Of a DNA stretch of 59,876 nt, positions 9,844 to 18,225 are shown piece after piece. The position numbers and the translations under genes were made by a program. Every line of letters begins with the position of its first letter. Within the stretch, counting starts at the first letter, position 1. Source of the stretch: Paracoccus sp. (in: a-proteobacteria) (GTDB lineage: Bacteria; Pseudomonadota; Alphaproteobacteria; Rhodobacterales; Rhodobacteraceae); assembly GCA_030538425.1 (NCBI GenBank), contig JAUNTZ010000015.1, positions 1-59,876 on the forward strand, written 5' to 3'. Under the pieces are notes generated by a model that was not told the origin of the DNA, made no database searches, and was given only the letters and a program-made list of their open reading frames with translations.

Positions 9844-11225
9844 CACCCCTCCCACCGCAGCGCGGCATCATAAAGCGAGGCCACCGCACAAGAGGCCAAC
9901 CGCGACATTGCGCTGTCAGAGCGTGAGTTCAGGATGACCGGCACAAGCGCGCCCAGCACCAGCCCCGCGCCCTCGGCATGGCTGATGAAGGCAAGCTGTT
10001 TGGCCAGCATATTGCCCGCGTCGATCCCCGGCACGACAAGGATATTGGCGCGCCCCGCAACCTCACCGCGCAGGCCCTTGGTGCGGGCGGCGCCCAGATC
10101 GACGGCGTTATCCATCGCCAGCGGGCCATCGACCTGCCCGCCGGTGATCTGGCCGCGCTCGGCCATTTTGGAGAGCAGCGCCGCGTCGATTGAGGACTGG
10201 ATCGCGGGGTTGACGGTCTCAACCGCTGACAGAACGCCCACACGCGGCTCAAACCCGATGGCCGCGCTCAGGTCGATGGCGTTTTGCACGATATCCATCT
10301 TGGTGGCCAGATCGGGGGCGATGTTGATGGCGGCATCGGTGACGATGACGGGCTCGGGGCGGCCCGGTACATCCATCACGAAAACATGGGTAAAGCGGCG
10401 TCCCCGGCGCAGGCCCGTGGCCTTGTCCAGCATCGGGCGCAGCAGATCGTCGGTATGGAGATGCCCCTTCATCACCGCGCCCGCCCGCCCCTCATGGACC
10501 AGCGCGCAGGCCCGCGCGGCGGCGGCGCGGTCGCCCGCAACGGCGATGATCTCGACGCCGTCCAAGGTCTCGCCCAGCTCTCCCGCGGTGGCGCGGATGC
10601 GGCTCTCATCACCGATCAGGATGGGGGTGATGATGCCCTCATCCCGCGCGCGCAAAGCGCCGCCCAGCGATTTGGGATCGGTCGGGCAAACCACGGCGGT
10701 CGCCAGAGGCGGCCGGGTGCGGGCGCGTTCGACCAGAGTCTCAAAATGGCGATGCCGTTCGACGATCAGGCCGGGCAGCTGGACGCCGTCCATGTCGAAC
10801 CGCGCCGTGGGCGCCTGCACCACCGCCTCACCCTCAACGATGAGCGCGCCGTCGCTGACCCGGCGGACCTCGGTGGCAAGCGTCAGGCAGCCATCCTCAT
10901 GCCGCGCGGTGACGGTGACGCGGCACACCACCTCATCGCCCGCATTCGCGCGGTCGTGAAAACTCAGGCTCTGGCGGCGATAGAGGGTTCCGGGGCCCGG
11001 CAGCCGCATCCCCAGCACCGCCGAGATGATCGAGGCCAGATAGATGCCGGGCGCATATTGTTCGGGCTGGCCGTCGCCGTCGCCGTCATATTCAGCCAGA
11101 TGCATCGGGTTGTAATTGCCCGAGACATTGGCAAAGACCAGCAGATCGTCGGTGGTGATCAGCCGCCGCAATTCGGCGCGGTCGCCGACCTCGATTTCCG
11201 AAAAAACACGATTGACCAGATGCAT
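9843..11225 (-). CDS. bifunctional MaoC-like hydratase / phosphate acetyl(butyryl)transferase
   Basis: The 460-aa protein joins an N-terminal MaoC/hot-dog domain (residues ~1-145; YNPMHLAEYD, FHDRANAGDEV) to a C-terminal PTA_PTB domain (~150-460; VCPTDPKSLGGALRARDEGIITPILIGDE, MKGHLHTDDLLRPML, NILVVPGIDAGNMLAKQL). This matches proteins annotated as bifunctional enoyl-CoA hydratase/phosphate acetyltransferase in Rhodobacterales. With ackA it would turn acyl-CoA into acyl phosphate and then acid plus ATP, or the reverse. Whether the acyl group is acetyl, butyryl or another is not determined by the sequence. Start 11225 (MHLVNRVFSEIEVGD) fits the domain. The divergent 229-nt region to the exonuclease gene shows no clear promoter. 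Confidence 0.92.
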   Translation of the reverse strand: MHLVNRVFSEIEVGDRAELRRLITTDDLLVFANVSGNYNPMHLAEYDGDGDGQPEQYAPGIYLASIISAVLGMRLPGPGTLYRRQSLSFHDRANAGDEVVCRVTVTARHEDGCLTLATEVRRVSDGALIVEGEAVVQAPTARFDMDGVQLPGLIVERHRHFETLVERARTRPPLATAVVCPTDPKSLGGALRARDEGIITPILIGDESRIRATAGELGETLDGVEIIAVAGDRAAAARACALVHEGRAGAVMKGHLHTDDLLRPMLDKATGLRRGRRFTHVFVMDVPGRPEPVIVTDAAINIAPDLATKMDIVQNAIDLSAAIGFEPRVGVLSAVETVNPAIQSSIDAALLSKMAERGQITGGQVDGPLAMDNAVDLGAARTKGLRGEVAGRANILVVPGIDAGNMLAKQLAFISHAEGAGLVLGALVPVILNSRSDSAMSRLASCAVASLYDAALRWEG

Positions 11226-11454
11226 GTCGCCTGCCTTTGCGGTGCTGCGACCCCGGTCGCGCGGGGCCTTGGGTTTCGGTTCACGCGGCGCAGGGCTTGT
11301 CTTGCGCCTCTGCCGCGCAAGGTCAAGGGGAACGCCACGGCGGGCAGGCGGGATCTAACAGGCGGGCACGACGAAAACGTGACGCCCGGCCCGCGCCGGA
11401 ACATTCGGTCTGGGGCGGCGTTGGATCAGTCCACGCCAAGGAAACCCCGCGCTG

Positions 11455-12468
11455 ATGACCGCCCCTCGCCCGCCTTTGCTGACCCGCCCCGAGGGGCTTT
11501 ATTGTCCGGCGGGCGATTTTTACATCGACCCGCTGCGCCCGGTTGCGCGTGCTCTGATCACCCATGGCCATGCCGATCACGCGCGGGCGGGTCATGGCGC
11601 GGTGCTGGCCACTGCGCAGACGCTGGACATCATGGCTATCCGCTATGGCGAGGATTTCACCGCCAGCCGCCAGATTGCGGGGCCGGAGCCCCTGCGCATC
11701 GGTGACGCAACCGTCAGCTTCACCCCCGCGGGCCATGTGCTTGGCTCGGCCCAGATCACGGTTGAGGTGGCGGGCAGGCGGATCACCGCCTCGGGCGATT
11801 ACTCACGCGTGCCGAACCCCGCCTGCGCCGCGTGGGAGCCCGCGCCCTGCGACATCTTCATCACCGAGGCGACCTTTGGCCTGCCGGTCTTTCGCCACCC
11901 CGACCCACGGACCGAGATCGCCAAGCTGATGGCCAGCATCACCGCCTTCCCCGAACGCGCGCATCTGATCGGCGCCTATGCGCTTGGCAAGGCGCAGCGG
12001 GTGATCATGCTTCTGCGGCAGGCGGGTTGGGACGCACCGATCTATATCCACGGCGCGCTGCAAAAGCTGTGCGATTACCATAGCGCGCAGGGCGTCCCCT
12101 TGGGTGATCTGCGCCCCGCCACGGTCGCGCGGGGGACCAAGGCGGATTACGCGGGCCAGATCATCCTTGGCCCGCCCTCGGCCTTTGCGGCAGCATGGGC
12201 GCAGCGCTTCCCCGACCCGGTGATCGGTTTCGCCTCGGGCTGGATGCAGGTCCGGGCGCGGGCGCGGCAACGGGGGGTCGAACTGCCGCTGATCATCTCG
12301 GATCACGTCGATTGGCCGGACCTGACCCGCACCATTTCGGAACTGGACCCGTCCGAGGTCTGGGTCACCCATGGCCGCGAGGATGCGGTGATCCGGTGGT
12401 GCGAGATCGAGGGCCGCCCGGCCCGCCCCCTGCATCTGGCGGGCTATGAGGACGAACCGGATGCGTGA
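11455..12468 (+). CDS. ligase-associated DNA exonuclease (metallo-beta-lactamase/beta-CASP)
   Basis: The 337-aa protein resembles mRNA 3'-end processing nucleases (CPSF73/SNM1-type). The metal motif is HGHADHARAGHG (residues ~33-44), with a second GDYSRVPNPA region and later metal ligands in FITEATFGLP and SDHVDWPDL. It is the first gene of the four-gene set found with a PP_1105-type ATP-dependent ligase in many proteobacteria and thought to act in DNA-damage repair. The stop lies inside ATGCGTGA, which also contains the ATG of a mini-ORF, and its last ~16 codons are copied 133 bp downstream. Confidence 0.93.
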   Translation: MTAPRPPLLTRPEGLYCPAGDFYIDPLRPVARALITHGHADHARAGHGAVLATAQTLDIMAIRYGEDFTASRQIAGPEPLRIGDATVSFTPAGHVLGSAQITVEVAGRRITASGDYSRVPNPACAAWEPAPCDIFITEATFGLPVFRHPDPRTEIAKLMASITAFPERAHLIGAYALGKAQRVIMLLRQAGWDAPIYIHGALQKLCDYHSAQGVPLGDLRPATVARGTKADYAGQIILGPPSAFAAAWAQRFPDPVIGFASGWMQVRARARQRGVELPLIISDHVDWPDLTRTISELDPSEVWVTHGREDAVIRWCEIEGRPARPLHLAGYEDEPDA

Positions 12469-12686
12469 CTTCGCCCGCCTTCTGGAACAGCTTGCCTTCA
12501 CCCCGCAACGCTTGGGCAAGGAGCGCCATCTCGCGCGCTTCTTCGCCGGCCCGGCCCGCCCGCTGCATCTGGCGGGCTATGAGGACGAACCGGATGCGTG
12601 ACTTCGCCCGCCTTCTGGAACAGCTTGCCTTCACCCCGCAACGGCTGGGCAAGGAACGCCATCTGGGGCACTTCTTCGCCAGCCAG
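12421..12686. repeat. two tandem 133-bp units at the exonuclease/ligase junction
   Basis: Unit 1 is 12421-12553 and unit 2 12554-12686. The first ~90 bp differ at about one position; the last ~10 bp no longer align because there unit 2 is the native ligase sequence. Each unit contains the exonuclease C-terminal codons, the ATGCGTGA stop/start overlap and the ligase N-terminal codons. The likely breakpoints, GCCGCCCGGCCCGCCCCC (exonuclease) and GCCAGCCAGCCCGACCCC (ligase), are similar GC-rich stretches. The higher identity than at pta/ackA implies a more recent event. Confidence 0.95.
12461..12601 (+). CDS. chimeric mini-ORF (ligase N-terminus fused to exonuclease C-terminus), 46 aa
   Basis: An open frame created by the 133-bp duplication. 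It begins MRDFARLLEQLAFTPQRLGK, the ligase N-terminus, and switches after ARFFAG to the exonuclease tail PLHLAGYEDEPDA. Its ATG overlaps the exonuclease stop by 8 nt (ATGCGTGA) and its stop overlaps the true ligase ATG at 12594 in the identical 8-nt context. The arrangement therefore inserts one extra short cistron between two coupled genes without breaking coupling. It lacks any ligase catalytic residue. Whether the peptide accumulates is unknown. Confidence 0.45.
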   Translation: MRDFARLLEQLAFTPQRLGKERHLARFFAGPARPLHLAGYEDEPDA

Positions 12687-14150
12687 CCCGACCCCGAACG
12701 CGGGCTGGCGCTTGCCGCGCTGACCGGCGACCTGCGGCTGCGCGCTGTCACGCCCTCGCTGCTGCGCGGGCTGACGTCCGAGCGGGTGGATGCCGAGCTT
12801 TTCGCGCTGTCCTATGATTTCGTGGGTGATCTGGCCGAGACCATCGCGCTGATCTGGCCTGCGGGGGGCGAGGCCGACCCGCCGCTTGCCGAACTGGTCG
12901 AGGAACTGGCCCACACGCCCAAAGCCACCCTGCCCGCCGTGATTGCGGCGCGGCTGGACGGGTTGGGCGTGTCCGAACGCTATGCCTATCTGAAACTGGC
13001 CACCGGCGCGCTGCGGGTCGGGGTCTCGGCACGGCTGGCGCGCAATGCCTTTGCCAACTGGGCCGCCCTGCCCCTGAGTGAGGTTGAAGAGATCTGGCAC
13101 GGCCTGACTCCGCCCTATCTCGACCTCTTCGCATGGGCCGAGGGCGCGGAGCGACCTGAATCCGCCGCCCATGCGCCATTCCGCCCGGTCATGCTCTCCA
13201 CCGCGACCGATCTGGACGCGCTGCGCGGGCTGAGGCCCGCCGATTACGCCGCGGAATGGAAATGGGACGGCATCCGCGTGCAGGCGGTCAGCGACCGGGG
13301 CACGAAACGGCTCTATTCCCGCACCGGTGAGGATATCAGCGCGGCCTTCCCCGACGTGATCGCGCTGATGGATTATGACGGCGCGCTTGACGGCGAATTG
13401 CTGGTCCGGCGCGGTGAGACCGTCGCGCCCTTCGGGGATCTGCAACAGCGGCTGAACCGCAAGACGGTCAGCGCGGCCATGCTGCGCAGCCATCCCGCCG
13501 GGCTGCGGCTTTACGATGCGCTGATCCGCGACGGGCGCGACCTGCGCGACCTGCCCTATGACGCGCGCCGCGCCGAACTGGCGCAGGTGGTCGCGGGGCT
13601 GGATGCGCGCATCGACCTGTCGCCCGAACTGCCCTTCGCGACATGGGACGAACTGGCCGCCCTGCGCGCAGGCCCCCCCGATGCGGTGATCGAGGGTGTG
13701 ATGATCAAACGTCGCAACAGCATCTATCAGGCGGGCCGCATCAAGGGGCCGTGGTTCAAGTGGAAGCGCGACCCGATGGTGATCGACGCGGTGCTGCTTT
13801 ACGCCCAACGCGGCCATGGCAAGCGGTCGGGCTATTATTCGGATTTCACCTTCGGGGTCTGGGACGAGGGCCATCTTGTGCCCGTCGGCAAGGCCTATTT
13901 CGGCTTTACCGATGCCGAGCTGCGCGAGCTGGACCGTTTCGTGCGCAACAACACGACCGAACGCTTTGGCCCGGTCCGCGCGGTTGCGCCGACCAAGGTG
14001 GTTGAGGTCGCCTTTGAGGGGCTGAACCGCTCGACCCGCCATAAATCGGGCGTGGCCATGCGCTTTCCGCGCATCTCGCGCATCCGCGATGACAAGCCCG
14101 CCGCTGAGGCCGACCACCTGGCAACCCTCATCGCGATGCTGCCGGAATGA
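12594..14150 (+). CDS. ATP-dependent DNA ligase, ligase-associated repair cluster (PP_1105 type)
   Basis: The 518-aa protein has an N-terminal DNA-binding region (1-190), then the nucleotidyltransferase core with AEWKWDGIRVQ (KxDG; Lys is the adenylation site, about residue 223). Further motifs are YSRTGEDISAAFPDV, LDGELLVRRG, EGVMIKRRNSIYQAG and WFKWKRD, followed by an OB-fold with VEVAFEGLNRSTRHKSG. It seals nicks using ATP, in addition to the essential NAD ligase. ATG 12594 is chosen; an upstream ATG at 12461 belongs to the duplicated chimeric mini-ORF, which hits a stop at 12601. The helicase gene overlaps its end by 4 nt. Confidence 0.96.
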   Translation: MRDFARLLEQLAFTPQRLGKERHLGHFFASQPDPERGLALAALTGDLRLRAVTPSLLRGLTSERVDAELFALSYDFVGDLAETIALIWPAGGEADPPLAELVEELAHTPKATLPAVIAARLDGLGVSERYAYLKLATGALRVGVSARLARNAFANWAALPLSEVEEIWHGLTPPYLDLFAWAEGAERPESAAHAPFRPVMLSTATDLDALRGLRPADYAAEWKWDGIRVQAVSDRGTKRLYSRTGEDISAAFPDVIALMDYDGALDGELLVRRGETVAPFGDLQQRLNRKTVSAAMLRSHPAGLRLYDALIRDGRDLRDLPYDARRAELAQVVAGLDARIDLSPELPFATWDELAALRAGPPDAVIEGVMIKRRNSIYQAGRIKGPWFKWKRDPMVIDAVLLYAQRGHGKRSGYYSDFTFGVWDEGHLVPVGKAYFGFTDAELRELDRFVRNNTTERFGPVRAVAPTKVVEVAFEGLNRSTRHKSGVAMRFPRISRIRDDKPAAEADHLATLIAMLPE

Positions 14151-16561
14151 GCCTGCCGCCCCCTTTGGCCGCGTGGTTCGCCGCGCAGGGCTGGACCCCG
14201 CACCCGCATCAGCTTGCCCTGCTGGAGGCCGGGGGCGATACGCTGCTGATCGCGCCGACCGGCGGCGGCAAGACGCTGGCGGGCTTTCTGCCCACGCTTG
14301 CCGAATTGCTGGACGGGCCGCATCAGGGGATGCACACGCTTTATGTCAGCCCGCTGAAGGCGCTCACCCATGATATCGCCCGCAATCTGGCCCGCCCGGT
14401 GGCCGATCTGGGGCTGGAGATCCGCATCGAGGACCGCACCGGCGACACATCATCCTCGCGCCGCGCCCGTCAGCGGGTTGATCCGCCGCAGATCCTGCTG
14501 ACCACGCCCGAAAGCCTTGCGCTGATGCTGTCTTACCCAGAGGCGCCGCGCATCTTTGCCGGGCTGCGCAGGGTGGTGATTGATGAGATCCACGCGCTTG
14601 CCGAAAGCAAGCGGGGCGATCAACTGATGCTAGGCCTTGCGCGGCTGCGGCGCTTTGCCCCCGACCTGAGGGTCGCGGGCCTCTCGGCCACGGTCGAGAA
14701 CCCCGCCGAACTGGCCGCCTTTATGGGCGGCGCGCAGATCGTGCAGGCGGACCCCGGCCCGCCGCCCGACATCGCCATGCTGGAGACCCGCCGCCCGCCG
14801 CCATGGGCAGGCGGCGGCGGGGCCTATGCCGCGCGCGACGTGATGGCGGCAATTGCAGATGCGCGGCTGACGCTTGTGTTCCTGAACACGCGTGCGCAGG
14901 CCGAGCTGTTCTTTCAGGCGCTCTGGTCCGTGAATGACGCCAATCTGCCCATCGGTCTGCATCACGGCAGCCTCTCGCGTGAGGCCCGCACGCGGGTCGA
15001 GGCCGCCATGGCCGAGGGCAGCCTGCGCGCCGTGGTGGCGACCGGCAGCCTTGATCTGGGGCTGGACTGGGGCGATGTCGATCTGGTCATTCAGGTCGGC
15101 GCGCCCAAGAACGTCAAGCGTCTGGTCCAGAGGATCGGGCGGGCGAACCACCGCTATAACGCGCCCTCGCGTGCGCGGATCGTGCCTGCCAACCGTTTCG
15201 AGGTGATCGAATGCGCCGCCGCCCTGCAAGCCGTGGCCGAGGGCGATCTGGACGGCGACGGGCGCGGCCCTATGGGTTCTTCGGGCGGGCTGGACGTGCT
15301 GTGCCAGCAGATCCTGATTACCGCCTGCGCAGGTCCGTTCGATGCCGATGATCTGTTCGCGGAGATGCGGCGGGCCGGTCCCTATACCGCGCTGAGCCGC
15401 GCGGCCTTCGACGATTGCCTCGATTTCGTCGCGACCGGCGGCTATGCGCTGCGCGGTTATGATCGTTGGCAGCGGCTGATGCAGCGCGACGGGCTGTGGC
15501 AATTGCGCGACCCGCGCTCGGCGCGGCTGATCCGCATGAATATCGGCACGATCACCGCGCCCGAACTGCTCAAGGTCCGCCGCCGGGGCCGGGGCGGCGC
15601 CCCCTTGGGCGAGGTTGAGGAAAGCTTCGCCGCCAGCCTCACCCCCGGCGATACCTTCCTGATCGGCGGGCAGACCGTGCGCTATGACCGGCTGCGCGAA
15701 ATGGTGGTCGAGGTCACGCCGCAGCCCGCCCGTCAGCCGAAAATCGCGGTGTTCAGTGGGCTGAAAATGGCCACCTCGACCGAGCTGTCGGCGCGGGTTC
15801 TGGCACTGATCGGCGACCCCGCCGCCTGGTCCGCCCTGCCCGCCCATACACGCGACTGGCTGGCGCTTCAGCGCGAGGTTGCGCGGCTGCCCGAAAGCGG
15901 GACCTTGACCTGCGAGACCTTCATGCGCGGCGGGCAGGCGCATCTGTGCATCTACAGCTTTGCGGGGCGCAACGCGAACCAGACGCTTGGCCTTCTGGTG
16001 ACGCGCCGGATGGAGGCGGCGGGGCTTGGCCCATTAGGCTTTGTCGGCACCGATTACGCGCTGCTGATCTGGTCGGTGGACCGCGTGCACGATGCCGCAG
16101 CCCTGCTCTCGCCCGAGGGGCTGCGCGAGGGTCTGGCCGAATGGCTGGCCGATAACGCGATCATGAAGCGCAGCTTTCGCGGCATCGCCACCGTCGCGGG
16201 GCTGTTGCAACGCAACCTGCCCGGTCAGCGCAAGACCGGCAAGCAGGCGACCTTTTCCAGCGACATCATCTATGACACGCTGCGCCGCTATGACCCCGAC
16301 CACCTGCTTTTGCGGATCACCGCCGAGGAGGCGCGGCGCGGTCTGGTCGATTTCGACCGCATCGAGGAGATGCTGACCACGCGCGGTGCGGTCGTGCTGA
16401 CCCATGCCGAGCGTGTCACCCCCCTTGCCGCCCCCCTCCTGCTTGAGGCAGGCCGCGTCCCCATCGCGGGCGAGGGCCGGTTGCGCCTCTCGATGGACGA
16501 GGCCGCAAGGCTGATGCGCGAGGCGGGCATGGATGAGGGCGAAGCGGTGGGGGACGGTTAG
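14147..16561 (+). CDS. ligase-associated DEXH-box DNA helicase (Lhr-like)
   Basis: The 804-aa SF2 helicase has Walker A APTGGGKTLAGF (residues ~38-49), the DEIH box (VVIDEIHALAESKRG), GLSATVENP (motif III), ATGSLDLGLDWG and QRIGRANHRYN (motif VI). A long C-terminal Lhr-type region follows. It is predicted to unwind or remodel DNA for the co-encoded ligase, exonuclease and PdeM nuclease. The ATG overlaps the ligase stop (ATGA), indicating coupled translation. The length is that of the ligase-associated subfamily, shorter than E. coli Lhr. Confidence 0.95.
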   Translation: MSLPPPLAAWFAAQGWTPHPHQLALLEAGGDTLLIAPTGGGKTLAGFLPTLAELLDGPHQGMHTLYVSPLKALTHDIARNLARPVADLGLEIRIEDRTGDTSSSRRARQRVDPPQILLTTPESLALMLSYPEAPRIFAGLRRVVIDEIHALAESKRGDQLMLGLARLRRFAPDLRVAGLSATVENPAELAAFMGGAQIVQADPGPPPDIAMLETRRPPPWAGGGGAYAARDVMAAIADARLTLVFLNTRAQAELFFQALWSVNDANLPIGLHHGSLSREARTRVEAAMAEGSLRAVVATGSLDLGLDWGDVDLVIQVGAPKNVKRLVQRIGRANHRYNAPSRARIVPANRFEVIECAAALQAVAEGDLDGDGRGPMGSSGGLDVLCQQILITACAGPFDADDLFAEMRRAGPYTALSRAAFDDCLDFVATGGYALRGYDRWQRLMQRDGLWQLRDPRSARLIRMNIGTITAPELLKVRRRGRGGAPLGEVEESFAASLTPGDTFLIGGQTVRYDRLREMVVEVTPQPARQPKIAVFSGLKMATSTELSARVLALIGDPAAWSALPAHTRDWLALQREVARLPESGTLTCETFMRGGQAHLCIYSFAGRNANQTLGLLVTRRMEAAGLGPLGFVGTDYALLIWSVDRVHDAAALLSPEGLREGLAEWLADNAIMKRSFRGIATVAGLLQRNLPGQRKTGKQATFSSDIIYDTLRRYDPDHLLLRITAEEARRGLVDFDRIEEMLTTRGAVVLTHAERVTPLAAPLLLEAGRVPIAGEGRLRLSMDEAARLMREAGMDEGEAVGDG

Positions 16562-16605
16562 CGGCTGACCGTCCCGCGCCAGAGCCTCGCCACACCGCGC
16601 GAGGC
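16551..16605 (+). terminator. two hairpins at and after the helicase stop codon
   Basis: GGGACGGT (16551-16558) and ACCGTCCC (16568-16575) form a perfect 8-bp stem around the helicase stop codon. A second stem, GCCTCGC (16584-16590) with GCGAGGC (16599-16605), follows at once. Neither has a T-run, so they may act as mRNA 3'-end stabilisers or Rho-linked ends. The rest of the 290-nt gap before pdeM (to 16852) shows another short GC hairpin near 16692-16712 and no gene. Confidence 0.4.
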
Positions 16606-16852
16606 AACGGGGCGACCGGGACGAACTGCTCTCATGGGCGGCGTAGTGTTTGGATGGGCGAAAATCGGGCGCGGGTGATGGCGCTATCTTCGCCGCCTGC
16701 GCCGAAAAGGCGGCAGGCCAAACTGCCATCACCGGATGCCCGGTATTCGCGCCGGTTAAAATCGCCCGCGCGCCATCCCTCACCCCACCCATGGCCTATC
16801 CTCGCCACCCGTGGCAAAGGGGCGCCCAAGGCAAGCAGGACAGCGCGAGACG

Positions 16853-17479
16853 ATGGGTTACGGGTTCACATGGCAGGGGCTGGCGCTTGAGGCGCGGGGC
16901 TCGGGGGCGTTGTGGGCGGCGCAATATCGCGCGCTGATTGCCGCTGATCTGCATCTGGGCCGATCATTGCGGTCCACGCGCGACGGGGGATTGCCGCTGC
17001 CGCCGTTTGAATCGCTTGATACGCTGCGACGGCTGGCCGCTGAGGTGGCGGCGCTGAACCCGGCGCGCGTTTATCTTCTGGGCGACACGCTGGACGCGGC
17101 GGGGCTTGGGCCGGACCTGCCCGAGGCCGCCCGCGCCGTGTTAGAGCCGATGCAGCGCGACGGGCGCTATGTTTTCCTGTCGGGTAACCATGATGCGGGC
17201 GGTCAGGGTGAGGCGCGGCTTGGGCCCGTGACGCTGCGCCATATCGCCGGTGAAGGTCCTGATATTTCAGGGCATTACCACCCAAAGTTGCGGTTCATGG
17301 GCCGGTCCTATCCGGTATTCCTCGCCGGGCGCGACCACCTGATCCTGCCCGCGTTCGGCACCTATACCGGCGGGCTGTTCTGGAGTGCGCCCGCGCTGCA
17401 AAAGCTGATCCCGCAGGGGCTGGCGATCATCCGCGCGCCCCGGCCCTTTGCCGTGCCGCTGAGCGCGCCTAAAGCGTGA
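16853..17479 (+). CDS. pdeM: ligase-associated DNA damage response endonuclease PdeM
   Basis: A calcineurin-type metallophosphoesterase of 208 aa. The metal-binding motifs appear in order: AADLHLGRS, LGDTLDAAG, LSGNHDAGG and ISGHYHPKLR. It is the fourth member of the repair set with the exonuclease, ligase and helicase, but a 290-nt gap separates it from the helicase. The start MGYGFTWQG at 16853 is preferred over an upstream GTG (16811) because it gives the usual N-terminus. Its last 11 nt overlap the 3' end of the Anbu gene on the opposite strand. Confidence 0.9.
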   Translation: MGYGFTWQGLALEARGSGALWAAQYRALIAADLHLGRSLRSTRDGGLPLPPFESLDTLRRLAAEVAALNPARVYLLGDTLDAAGLGPDLPEAARAVLEPMQRDGRYVFLSGNHDAGGQGEARLGPVTLRHIAGEGPDISGHYHPKLRFMGRSYPVFLAGRDHLILPAFGTYTGGLFWSAPALQKLIPQGLAIIRAPRPFAVPLSAPKA

Positions 17480-18197
17480 CCTTGACGAAACTGTCGCGCA
17501 GGGCGGCGGACCATGCCTGCGACATCGCGGTGAACTGGGTGTCGCCGTCAAGGATGCGCCGCCGCTCCGTCACGCGCAGGGCGTCGGCCTCGATCACCGT
17601 CAGGTCAAGCGGCATCCCCACCGAAAGGTTTGAGCGCATCGTCGAATCCATCGACAGCAGAACCGCCTTTTTCGCGTCATCAAGCCCGGTCTCCGGCGTC
17701 ACCACACGGTCCAGAATCGGCTTGCCATATTTATGCTCGCCGATCTGGAGATAGGGCGTGTCCTGAGTGGCCTCGATATGGTTGCCCTGCGGATAGATCA
17801 GGAACATGCGCGGGCGCCCGCCGATCCGTTGACCGGCGACGATCATGCTGGCCGAGGCCTGATTCTGGTTCAGGTCGCGGCATTGATGGGCGATCTGGGC
17901 GCGGGTGCGGGCCAGCACATCGCCGATGATATCGGCCACCGCCAGCATCGAGGGGGCCAGCATGATCGAGCTGGTCTCAGTGGCCTGATCGTCCTCAATC
18001 GCCTCTTGCAGGCGGGCGATGGCGGTCTGCGTGACGGAAAGACTGCCTGCGGTCATGATGGCGATGGCCCGCTCACCCGGTTCCTCGAACACGAAGGTCT
18101 TGCGATAGCTTGAAATATTGTCGAGCCCGGCATTGGTGCGCGTATCCGACAGCAGCACAAGCCCGGCATTGAGTTTCAGCCCGACGCAATAGGTCAT
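17469..18197 (-). CDS. Anbu, proteasome/HslV-related protease (proteasome-type peptidase)
   Basis: The 242-aa protein begins M-T-Y-C-V-G. After Met removal the N-terminal Thr1 is the likely nucleophile, and Asp17 (SDTRTNAG) and Lys32 (SYRKTF) fall at the spacing of the proteasome beta-subunit Thr1/Asp17/Lys33 triad. Further family features are IAIMTAGSLSVTQTA and LLSMDSTMRSNLSVG. The start at 18197 is required to expose this Thr; a longer frame to 18500 is rejected. It is the last gene of a transglutaminase/alpha-E/ATP-grasp operon that is the known Anbu neighbourhood. In vivo substrates of Anbu are not established. Confidence 0.93.
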   Translation of the reverse strand: MTYCVGLKLNAGLVLLSDTRTNAGLDNISSYRKTFVFEEPGERAIAIMTAGSLSVTQTAIARLQEAIEDDQATETSSIMLAPSMLAVADIIGDVLARTRAQIAHQCRDLNQNQASASMIVAGQRIGGRPRMFLIYPQGNHIEATQDTPYLQIGEHKYGKPILDRVVTPETGLDDAKKAVLLSMDSTMRSNLSVGMPLDLTVIEADALRVTERRRILDGDTQFTAMSQAWSAALRDSFVKVTL

Positions 18198-18225
18198 CTC
18201 GTCATCCGTCCGTCTATGCGCGCCG

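Larger units (their letters stand above)
9503..9904. repeat. three tandem 134-bp units spanning the pta/ackA junction
   Basis: Units occupy 9503-9636, 9637-9770 and 9771-9904, each exactly 134 bp. On the minus strand each unit contains the last ~21 codons of the pta-like gene, its stop, the SD, and the first ~24 codons of ackA. Only the outer parts belong to intact genes: the right end of unit 3 is the true pta end and the left end of unit 1 the true ackA start. The copies differ by scattered substitutions without indels, so the event is not very recent. At the breakpoints, ackA TGTCGCTGTTGGTCTC and pta TGTCGCGGTTGGCCTC match at 14 of 16 bases, a plausible substrate for slippage or unequal exchange. 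Confidence 0.93.

Noticed and set aside
9532-9873. 113-codon plus-strand frame with internal repeats
   Set aside because: It is the antisense of the 134-bp junction repeat, with no SD or start context. Its repeats come from the junction duplication.
12465-12593. Ligase start at an earlier GTG/ATG giving a 561-aa protein
   Set aside because: The extra N-terminal sequence is the out-of-frame reading of the duplicated junction. The proper N-terminus MRDFARLLEQL begins at 12594.
12498-14117. A 539-codon antisense frame over the DNA ligase gene
   Set aside because: It has no domain-like sequence and the plus strand encodes a full set of ligase motifs.
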